Origin: Candidatus Dadabacteria bacterium
GTDB lineage: Bacteria; Desulfobacterota_D; UBA1144; Nemesobacterales; Nemesobacteraceae
Assembly (NCBI GenBank): GCA_026710625.1
Contig: JAPOQQ010000004.1
Coordinates: 1 to 32,206 of the forward strand
DNA: 32,206 nt
Direction of reading: 5' to 3'
The position numbers and the translations under genes are program-made. Numbering within the stretch: the stretch's first letter is position 1; every line of letters starts with the position of its first letter. The notes beneath the pieces were generated by a model. That model made no database searches and was not told where the DNA came from. It worked only from the letters and a program-made list of their open reading frames with translations. Positions 16,467 through 23,192 of this stretch are shown here, in pieces.

Positions 16467-17723
16467 ATGTCTTCTTTCGAGTGGCATCCTAGTGAGCCAC
16501 CCCCTCAGATTGAACCACATAGCAAGGCGAAACTGGAGGTGTTGCGCAGATACATCCAGGAATATTTCGATAAGTTGAACGTCTATCCGCAACGGGAGGA
16601 ATTCAGGTTTGATCTAATCGATGGTTTTGCCGGAGGCGGCACATTTCATGATGGAAATACTGAAATCTCAGGTACGCCCTTGGTCATGTTAGAGGAAGCA
16701 GAAAAAGCGGAAGAGCGTTTAAACAGGAAACGGAAAAAGCAACTACACATCAATTGTAAATTCTATTTTGTTGACAAAGAAAGAGCTCATACGGATCACC
16801 TTAGAAAAGTTCTCAGAGAGCGTGGATATAAGATTGATGAAGAGAAAATTGTTGTCCGAACCGGTCTTTTCGAGAATGAAGTCAAAGATATTCTCCGTTC
16901 AATTAAACAAAGACAGCCTCGTATTGGACGTGCCATTTTTCTTCTCGATCAGACCGGTTTCTCTCAGGTGGAATTATCGCTCGTCTATAGGATTTTGAAC
17001 GAGTTGCCAGCCGCCGAAGTCATACTGACATTTGCTGCAGATGCACTTGTCAATCATCTGGCAGAAACACCTGAGATGGTCAAGGCGGTTTCCCCGCTTC
17101 AACTGACTGAATCATACATAGGAGACCTGATACAATATAAGGAAAGGGCTGGTGGAAGGGCCCTAGTTCAGAGGACGTTGCGCAATCATATAAGGACAGT
17201 GACCGGGGCAGAATATGACACTCCATTTTTTATTCGCCCTAGAGAGTCTCGCCGTGCACTATGGTTTCTCCATCTGTCAAGACATCCTACCGCGCGAGAT
17301 GTCATGATTCAACTGCATTGGGATATTCAGAATAGGTTTGAGCATTATGGTCCCGGCGACTTCAGTATGCTAGGGTGGGATGCATTAAGAGACTCCTCAA
17401 ATCTGCATTTGTTTCGATTCGGCGATCTTGACAAGAAACAGATGCAAGACCAGCTTTTGGACTCACTTCCAGAGAAGTTATATAGTTTGATATCTGAACA
17501 GCCTATTACCGTAGATGCGATGCGTCATATATTTGCAAATCAGACTGCCGCTCGATTTTCCGATCTTGATCAGATTGTCCTTCAGCTTGTTAGAGAAAAA
17601 GAGTTTCAAATTCTAGATCCAGAAGGCAAAGTGCGTTCACGGTTGCTAAAGCATTTGAAGCCTACGGACCTAATTGCGCTACCTCCAACTTTATTACTTC
17701 CGGGATTCTCTCGCATACGGTGA
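16467..17723 (+). CDS. tcmP: Three-Cys-motif partner protein TcmP
   Basis: TcmP proteins are defined by their association with DUF5131 genes. The protein is 418 residues with a strong GGAGG ribosome binding site ten bases before the ATG. The N-terminal half looks like a Rossmann-fold methyltransferase: FDLIDGFAGGGTF at 48-60 resembles a SAM-binding loop. FYFVDKE at 99-105 has an acidic residue at the expected end of strand two, and AIFLLDQTGFSQV at 156-168 occupies the catalytic-motif position. This assignment is my inference from motif order. The C-terminal half (about 250-418) is helical and unassigned. It converges on the ORF ending at 17843. Confidence 0.82.
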   Translation: MSSFEWHPSEPPPQIEPHSKAKLEVLRRYIQEYFDKLNVYPQREEFRFDLIDGFAGGGTFHDGNTEISGTPLVMLEEAEKAEERLNRKRKKQLHINCKFYFVDKERAHTDHLRKVLRERGYKIDEEKIVVRTGLFENEVKDILRSIKQRQPRIGRAIFLLDQTGFSQVELSLVYRILNELPAAEVILTFAADALVNHLAETPEMVKAVSPLQLTESYIGDLIQYKERAGGRALVQRTLRNHIRTVTGAEYDTPFFIRPRESRRALWFLHLSRHPTARDVMIQLHWDIQNRFEHYGPGDFSMLGWDALRDSSNLHLFRFGDLDKKQMQDQLLDSLPEKLYSLISEQPITVDAMRHIFANQTAARFSDLDQIVLQLVREKEFQILDPEGKVRSRLLKHLKPTDLIALPPTLLLPGFSRIR

Positions 17724-17747
17724 ATTTCCTTTTTGGTAATTATTTTA

Positions 17748-17770
17748 GGTCAAATCTCCAGATGGAGACC
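17748..17770. other. Small bulged hairpin between convergent genes
   Basis: GGT plus CTCCA at 17748-17760 can pair with TGGAGACC at 17763-17770, leaving a five-base bulge. It lies in the 119-base gap between tcmP and the convergent unknown ORF. No U-tract follows on the plus strand, so a terminator role is weakly supported. The rest of the gap shows no gene. Confidence 0.2.
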
Positions 17771-17842
17771 ACTTCCTTGCCAGCACCATGCTCTTCCCCC
17801 TATTTGAATACTCTTATCTCAAAAGAATGCTTCTCTCTGGGG

Positions 17843-18256
17843 TCAAGTTTGGTCGGGATTTAACGTATTATATTGGGGAATATAGAAACTCACGGACTTA
17901 ATCAGTGTGTCCAATTGAGCTACGGTGCAGGGACTCATATAAGGGAATAGAAAGCCCATAAAGGTTTTTTTTGAACCTTTATGGTAAAAAAAGTCGTTGA
18001 GATTGTAAGAAAGTAATACCTTGATGTTACGACCGTTTTTTAGAGTAACAAGAAATATTTTGTTCTGGTAATCTTTCACTAGCTGTATGGGGAAATTATC
18101 TGACTCTACACGACATGATATAGTTGGGGATAAATGAAGAACCACCTTGATCGGACAAGGTTCCCGCAAACGTAAGTTCTCTATATGAGTGATACTTGTA
18201 TTTTCCAAGAAAATTGGCTCATTTGGTTTCGGAGGAGGATTATTTAAGAACATCAT
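17843..18256 (-). CDS. Unknown small protein coupled to the type IIG enzyme
   Basis: A 137-residue ORF I do not recognise. Its ATG overlaps the stop of the type IIG gene in an ATGA arrangement, so it is almost certainly translated from the same mRNA. It has no signal peptide, membrane segment, helix-turn-helix or zinc-binding cysteine pair that I can see. The composition suggests mostly beta strands (IKVVLHLSPTISCRV, KIFLVTLKNGRNIKVLLSY), followed by a hydrophobic GFLFPYMSP segment and a short tail. It could be a specificity or stability partner, a nuclease inhibitor, or a degraded fragment of a longer protein. No family evidence decides between these. Confidence 0.6.
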   Translation of the reverse strand: MMFLNNPPPKPNEPIFLENTSITHIENLRLREPCPIKVVLHLSPTISCRVESDNFPIQLVKDYQNKIFLVTLKNGRNIKVLLSYNLNDFFYHKGSKKTFMGFLFPYMSPCTVAQLDTLIKSVSFYIPQYNTLNPDQT

Positions 18257-21081
18257 TGCTTTCTACTTTTTGAAACGGCTTTCCTCTTTCGCTTTATTGG
18301 CTTTATCTCAGTTTCTAGGGGCGCCCGATTCTTTTCGTAAAGCATGAACAGATGTTCGACACGTTCACGCTCTGAAGTGAAGCCGGTGTGGCGATAGAAT
18401 CTATCTACGGTTCGGTCAAGAACTTGATGTGCGTGGCGCAGACTAGGGGGCATCAAGTTAGGATCATAGAGATTAGCTAATGTAGTGTCTGGATAAGCCA
18501 TACGGGCGTCGAGAACGGCTTGTGCCAACGGTTCAAGTCTCGACATGTCTTTACCTTGCGGGGGCAATGGAAAAGTGTTGTAGACTACTCCGACGGAGTA
18601 CATGTAATCGCTTTTCATGCGTCCGGCCACGGTTCGTAACCAAGCCATGTGCATAGCTGAAGTCAGCAACGCGAAATCCACAAGAGTAGCATCGGGAAGC
18701 AGGCGAAGCTTATTGCTTGGGATTACTGGTGGTTCGAGCCAACCGATGGGGACATACTCCCGCCGTTCCGAACTGACCTCTGGAATGACCAGAAACGGGG
18801 CCGTGGGGAGAACTTCGACATTGTATCGAGTTGGGAAATCAGCAATTGCTAGAGTGCTCTTGCGTTTGCTCTTCAATCTGTAATTGCGAACTAAGGCCAT
18901 ACGTTTTCGAACATTCGGCAATTTTTTTAGTACATTTGGTGATGCCTCTTGCAAAGCCAGTATCCAGCGCTCACTACCCTGTAAATACTCGCGGGCACCA
19001 ACATAGGGTCGCATAAAAGATACTGCCTCTGGTTCATCTTCTAAAAACAAAATACGTTCCTCTGCATTGAAAATATAGTGGCCATTATCTATTGGTTGTG
19101 TACCACTTGCTAATTTTGTCATCCCGTTGATTGGTTTGCTCTCCTCGCAAACCGTTATATGGGGGTTAGAAAGTCCAGCAGCATCAAACAGATAGGGTGA
19201 AAGCACCTTGTGCCGGGTTTCCTCTGGTTCGCCATTAATGTCAGGGTAGCTGGACAGGCGTTTTTCCGGTTTTGCTTTTTCCCGTCTATCCAGCCCGATG
19301 ATTACGACATGGACGTGTGCTTTGCCCCGCACGTCAGAACCCCAGGCGAAGGTCCGGTGGGCAAAGCTGATTTCGAGCTTGAGACGGTCAAACAACACCG
19401 GCCAAAGTTGTGCCACCTGCTCGCCCTGCGTAATGGAATTAGTCGCCACGAATCCGATTCGCGCCGAGGTGTTTTGAACATGTTCTCCGGCTTTTATAAA
19501 CCAGGCGGCGACATAATCCAGACTGCCGCCGCTTTTACCCAGACCGGCTACTTTGCGAACTTGCGCGCGCTGGTCAGGTGTCTGAAATTTCGCGCCCACA
19601 AAAGGCGGATTGCCGAACAGATAGTCGCAGCGCTCCGGTGGCAGAATCTCGGTCCAGTCGGTCTCCAAGGCGTCTCCGTGTCGAATATTGGGCGATTCTT
19701 TCAGCGGAATACGTGCGTAAGTCTCCCCGAACTCTAGGCTCAACCGGTTATTCATGATATGGTCCATCATCCAAAGGGCGGTCTCGGCGACCCTCACCGG
19801 GAATTCACCGAGTTCAATACCGTAGAACTGGTTCACATTCACCAGGGAGAGTATCTCCATGTAAAATTCTCTCTGTCGTCCTGATCTGGTTTCCGTCGTG
19901 CGGATTTCACGCGTGCGAAGCTCACGGATTACCTCTATTTCAAGCAGACGGATTTCTCTGTAAGCGATGATCAGAAAGTTCCCGCAGCCACAGGCCGGAT
20001 CGAAAAAGGTAAGGCTGCCGAGCTTCTTCTGAAACTCCCGAAGCCGTTTTTCGCGGTTGTTCTTCAATGCCTTGATTTTCTCGAATTCAGCGCGGAGTTC
20101 ATCAAGAAACAGCGGTTCAATCACCTTGAGGATGTTTTTCTCAGTAGTGTAGTGCGCGCCTTGGGCGCGACGCTCGACCGGTTCCATGACCGACTGGAAA
20201 AGCGCGCCGAAAATCGCGGGAGATATGTTCGACCAGTCAAAATAACAGGCCTCAAGCAGCCGCTCGCGCATTGTTTTGGTAAAAGAAGGGATACGCAGGG
20301 GTTCACGGAAAAGGTCGCCGTTTATGTAGGGAAAGCCCGCGAGGTCTTCGTCAAGCGTTGTAGAACGCTCGTCATCCGGCGTATCCAGAACCTGGAAAAG
20401 CTGGGCAAGCAGAGGCCCCAGATCAGAACCGTCTTCCCTGGTACGTGTCTCGATGAAATCTAGGAACATGTCGCGCGGCTCGAAAATACCTGTGTCGTCG
20501 GCAAACAGGCAGAAAACGATCCGTACCAGGAAGCGTTCTAGGTCGTGGCCGCGATACCCCGCCTCATCAAGCGCGTAGTGCAACCGCCCGACAAGTTCAG
20601 CCGCCTTGACATTGACCGGGTCTTGGTCGCGGAAAGTCTTGCGTTCCACACCGATAATAAATCCGAACTTCTCAACATGGGTTGAAAGGTCAGGCAACGT
20701 AAAACGAAGCAGCTTCCTTTCGTCACGGTCGAGAAATTCGAAGTTTTGGAAATCGCTTACGAGTATGTAACGCGGGCGGTCTTTTTCAGGCAAAGCATCA
20801 AAGTAATCTCCTGCCTGCTTGCGGGCGGGATTCAGATCACGACCTGCGCTTTTTTGTTCGACCAGCAGCATCCCCGGCCAGAACAAGTCAATGAATCCCG
20901 AACTGTTATCCAGTTTCTGCACATGTTCTTCGTAACGTGCGACAGAACGGCGTTTAACGCCGAATATTTCAAAAAAATCGTTGTAGAAACTTTGCATTTC
21001 TCCTTTCTCGTAGGAAGCATCCGCCCATTGGCGAGAGAACTCGGCTGCACGACTTCGGATTTCATTCCAGGATAAGCGCAT
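18253..21081 (-). CDS. MmeI-like type IIG restriction-modification enzyme
   Basis: A single 942-residue polypeptide, close to MmeI in length, predicted to both cut and methylate DNA. The N-terminal nuclease has Asp65 in FIDLFWPG and Glu75-x-Lys77 in LLVEQKSAG, the D-x9-E-x-K spacing known from MmeI. The adenine-N6 methyltransferase core has the SAM motif FFDPACGCGNF (Asp361) and the catalytic motif NPPF at 491-494, followed by GKSGGSLDYVAAWF. The region from about 620 to 850 should hold the target-recognition domain. Such enzymes methylate one strand for self-protection. No Shine-Dalgarno precedes the ATG; a TATAAA lies five bases upstream. Confidence 0.9.
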   Translation of the reverse strand: MRLSWNEIRSRAAEFSRQWADASYEKGEMQSFYNDFFEIFGVKRRSVARYEEHVQKLDNSSGFIDLFWPGMLLVEQKSAGRDLNPARKQAGDYFDALPEKDRPRYILVSDFQNFEFLDRDERKLLRFTLPDLSTHVEKFGFIIGVERKTFRDQDPVNVKAAELVGRLHYALDEAGYRGHDLERFLVRIVFCLFADDTGIFEPRDMFLDFIETRTREDGSDLGPLLAQLFQVLDTPDDERSTTLDEDLAGFPYINGDLFREPLRIPSFTKTMRERLLEACYFDWSNISPAIFGALFQSVMEPVERRAQGAHYTTEKNILKVIEPLFLDELRAEFEKIKALKNNREKRLREFQKKLGSLTFFDPACGCGNFLIIAYREIRLLEIEVIRELRTREIRTTETRSGRQREFYMEILSLVNVNQFYGIELGEFPVRVAETALWMMDHIMNNRLSLEFGETYARIPLKESPNIRHGDALETDWTEILPPERCDYLFGNPPFVGAKFQTPDQRAQVRKVAGLGKSGGSLDYVAAWFIKAGEHVQNTSARIGFVATNSITQGEQVAQLWPVLFDRLKLEISFAHRTFAWGSDVRGKAHVHVVIIGLDRREKAKPEKRLSSYPDINGEPEETRHKVLSPYLFDAAGLSNPHITVCEESKPINGMTKLASGTQPIDNGHYIFNAEERILFLEDEPEAVSFMRPYVGAREYLQGSERWILALQEASPNVLKKLPNVRKRMALVRNYRLKSKRKSTLAIADFPTRYNVEVLPTAPFLVIPEVSSERREYVPIGWLEPPVIPSNKLRLLPDATLVDFALLTSAMHMAWLRTVAGRMKSDYMYSVGVVYNTFPLPPQGKDMSRLEPLAQAVLDARMAYPDTTLANLYDPNLMPPSLRHAHQVLDRTVDRFYRHTGFTSERERVEHLFMLYEKNRAPLETEIKPIKRKRKAVSKSRKQ

Positions 21082-21086
21082 GGCGG

Positions 21087-21116
21087 TTTATATTTTCAAT
21101 CGAAATGCTTCCATAA
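21087..21116 (-). promoter_or_regulatory. Candidate promoter abutting the type IIG start
   Basis: On the minus strand, TATAAA ends five bases before the ATG at 21081, and a weak TTATGG -35-like element lies 18 bases further upstream. A start at the usual distance would coincide with the ATG. An alternative AT-rich block (TATATATAAC) lies further upstream, so the assignment is tentative. Confidence 0.25.
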
Positions 21117-21147
21117 TCGGGTGGTTATATATATTATGAAAATGAGA

Positions 21148-21327
21148 TCAAAACAGTCCTTTGAGAAGTCCTCCGTCTACTTGGATAGTTGTCCCAGTCA
21201 TGTAGCTTGCTTTTTCGGAAGCAAGAAAGCAGGCTAGGGCGGCTAACTCCTCAGGAGTTCCTATTCTTTGCAGGGGAATATCCTTCTCCATCTCTTCTAT
21301 GGCTTTTTCATATTCAATACCCGACTG
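21148..21327 (-). repeat. Right-hand member of the imperfect direct repeat flanking the island
   Basis: This 3' end of the intact SDR gene repeats 15299-15478 in the same orientation at about 85% identity. The two copies bracket the accessory genes from about 15675 to 21081. Homologous recombination between them would delete the island and leave a whole hybrid SDR gene. Confidence 0.8.
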
Positions 21328-21939
21328 CGCGGCTCTTTTTTCTGCAAGCACCTTTATTCTGTCCGTGTAGATTCTTCCGGGGCAGATGTTATTCACTAGG
21401 ATGTTGTCTTTTGCCAGTTCGTTTGAGAGAGTCTTCGAGAAGCCTATAAGCCCAGCACGGGAAGTATTCGAGAGTATCAGTCCATCTATCGGTTGCTTAA
21501 CGGCTATTGAGGTTATGTTAACTATTCTTCCCCAGTTCCTCTTCTTCATCAGAGGAACTACTTTCTTCGCCAGGTAAATGCCGCTTAGAAGGTTAAGCTC
21601 CAAGGCGTTCTGCCAGTCGGGTGATTCGAAGTCGTCAAAAAAGCCGAAAGGGGGGCCTCCGGCGTTGTTTATCAGAATATCTATCCCACCGAATGTTTGC
21701 ACGGTGGTTTCTATTACTTGGTCAACCTGTTCTTTACTCGTTACGTCGGCCGTGGAAGCAAGGACATCTACCCCAAAACTGGTTTTTATCTCGGAAGCAG
21801 TGCGTTCTATTTCCTCTTCTGAACGCGAGAATATGGAGAGATTTACTCCTTCATCTGCAAGAGCGGTGGCTATTGCCTTTCCGATTCCCTTGCTTGACGC
21901 CGCTACCAAGGCGACTTTTCCCTTTATACCAAGGTCCAT
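21148..21939 (-). CDS. Atypical short-chain dehydrogenase/reductase-like protein
   Basis: Rossmann-fold protein of 263 residues with SDR architecture: nucleotide loop AASSKGIG at 13-20, ADVT at 64-67, NNAG at 91-94 and Ser144 in NITSIA. The catalytic Tyr and Lys of the S-x12-Y-x3-K pattern fall on Ser157 and Arg161 (SNTSR), so both are replaced, and the usual TG of the TGxxxGIG loop is AA. The FabG-like SDR subgroup with imperfect motifs has the same features. It may be an enzyme with altered chemistry or a binding protein; the end VDGGLLKGLF is normal. Its start lies 12 bases after the FmdB stop, so the two are co-transcribed. Confidence 0.88.
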   Translation of the reverse strand: MDLGIKGKVALVAASSKGIGKAIATALADEGVNLSIFSRSEEEIERTASEIKTSFGVDVLASTADVTSKEQVDQVIETTVQTFGGIDILINNAGGPPFGFFDDFESPDWQNALELNLLSGIYLAKKVVPLMKKRNWGRIVNITSIAVKQPIDGLILSNTSRAGLIGFSKTLSNELAKDNILVNNICPGRIYTDRIKVLAEKRAAQSGIEYEKAIEEMEKDIPLQRIGTPEELAALACFLASEKASYMTGTTIQVDGGLLKGLF

Positions 21940-21951
21940 AAGCTATGTTTT

Positions 21952-22311
21952 TTAGTCTTTTGCTTTCTTCTTTGCTTTTTTGGTATCAGACTTTATTGAG
22001 TCAAAGACCTTAGCGGGATCGGAAGGGCCGGTTTCTACCGACGTGGCCGAAGCGTTTTCAGAAGATGCGGTTGTATCTGCGAGTGCTTCTCCAGAGCCTT
22101 GATCTTTCAATTGCTTGGGCTCGGATATTTTTTTCTTTCCGTAATCGGTTTCATACCAACCCGAGCCTTTCAGATGAAAAGCGGAAACAGAGATGAGTCT
22201 TTTGAGTTTTCCTCCGCATTCCTCGCACTTTTTTGCGGGCTTGTCATTAAAGCCCTGCAGGATCTCGAAGACGCCTTCACACTTTTGGCATTGATATTCG
22301 TAAATAGGCAT
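21952..22311 (-). CDS. FmdB-family zinc ribbon protein
   Basis: Small protein of 119 residues. The N-terminal zinc ribbon MPIYEYQCQKCEG...CEECGGKLKRLIS carries two CxxC pairs (Cys8, Cys11, Cys29, Cys32), the signature of the FmdB/regulatory zinc ribbon family. The conserved FHLKGSGWYETDY follows. The tail from about 65 to the end is low-complexity, rich in Ser, Ala, Glu and Lys, and probably disordered, ending KKAKKKAKD. A regulatory role was suggested for FmdB in amidase expression, but the general function is unknown. It is the first gene of a pair with the SDR gene. Confidence 0.88.
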   Translation of the reverse strand: MPIYEYQCQKCEGVFEILQGFNDKPAKKCEECGGKLKRLISVSAFHLKGSGWYETDYGKKKISEPKQLKDQGSGEALADTTASSENASATSVETGPSDPAKVFDSIKSDTKKAKKKAKD

Positions 22312-22407
22312 GGCTTATAAAATCTCCCATATTTTCAGAAAATCATCCGGACATATGAGAAAAAATCAAGAACGTCGGCAAAATAGGGCGCTTATCAGCT
22401 AACTTCC

Positions 22408-22440
22408 CCAGATTTGTCCATATTTGTCTATAGATTTGCA
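22408..22440. repeat. Three near-repeats of ATTTGTC-like decamers
   Basis: Within the gap between fmdB and lutC the sequence reads ATTTGTCCAT, then ATTTGTCTAT, then, after AG, ATTTGCAT. These near-identical units look like a tandem regulator-binding site or a simple local duplication. Otherwise the 244-base gap from 22321 to 22564 is AT-rich and holds no gene I can support. Confidence 0.3.
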
Positions 22441-22564
22441 TAAGTTTACATAATATACATTATCGGACGTTGGATATTTTTACTGGAGGATTCGAAATAG
22501 AGGGTCATTTAGAGTGTATTTATGAGTAATTAAAGGGAATTAGAGATAAAAGCTGATAGATTTT

Positions 22565-23191
22565 TTAGACAATTATAACTATTGCTCTTCCTGGGCCATG
22601 AACTCCAAGAGTAAGATTAAGTTCTATGTCGGCCGTCCTGCTCGGTCCAGTTATAAAAGAAATACACGTACATAATTCATCATAATTTTTTTTGTAAGAT
22701 TTTCCTAGCTTTGCAAACAGAGCATGAATATTCGAAACTATGGTTTCCTTTTTAAGTATCGCGATGTGCACAGGAGGCAGAAGCGAAGTAAGTCTCGGCT
22801 GCTCTGGACCGGACAGCAAGACTAAAGTCCCTGTGTCAGCAATAGCGAAATCAGCTCCAGTTATTCCTATATCTGCGCTTGCGAGATCAGTTTCATGGGT
22901 AAGTTCAAGTGATTTCAAGGGTTCTGTATTCCAGAAGGAAACCGACTGAGCATCAAATTCCCGGATAAGTTCGTTTATTTTGTCAATCAATCTTCCTTTT
23001 TCTTCAAGAAGATGAACTTCTCCGGACACCATTTTAAAGTTTGCTATAAAATCGTTTTGTAACTTGCTTTGATCAATAGATAATTGAGGGTTTAAAAAAG
23101 TCTTTTCCGTACTTTTGCTTATCCCTTTCTCTTCTGTTGCTATAGAACTTAAGTTTTGTAGTATAACTTCCTTGGATTCTTTCAAAATCAT
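22565..23191 (-). CDS. lutC: Lactate utilization protein C (LUD domain)
   Basis: Third subunit of the LutABC lactate oxidation system, a soluble LUD-domain protein. The start is placed at ATG 23191, one base after the lutB stop (TAAGATG), giving 208 residues. The longer open frame back to 23320 lies inside lutB and adds 43 residues unlike the family. LUD landmarks are ADIGITGADFAIADTGTLVLLSGPEQPRL, PPVHIAIL and the C-terminal FITGPSRTADIELNLTLGVHGPG, which carries the conserved GPSRTADIE signature. Synthesis probably depends on translational coupling with lutB, because no strong Shine-Dalgarno is seen. Confidence 0.92.
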   Translation of the reverse strand: MILKESKEVILQNLSSIATEEKGISKSTEKTFLNPQLSIDQSKLQNDFIANFKMVSGEVHLLEEKGRLIDKINELIREFDAQSVSFWNTEPLKSLELTHETDLASADIGITGADFAIADTGTLVLLSGPEQPRLTSLLPPVHIAILKKETIVSNIHALFAKLGKSYKKNYDELCTCISFITGPSRTADIELNLTLGVHGPGRAIVIIV

Positions 23192-23192
23192 C

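Noticed and set aside
15301-21327. Insertion sequence or integrative element carrying the island
   Set aside because: No transposase, integrase, terminal inverted repeats or short target-site duplication was seen; the flanking repeats are coding sequence of a chromosomal gene.
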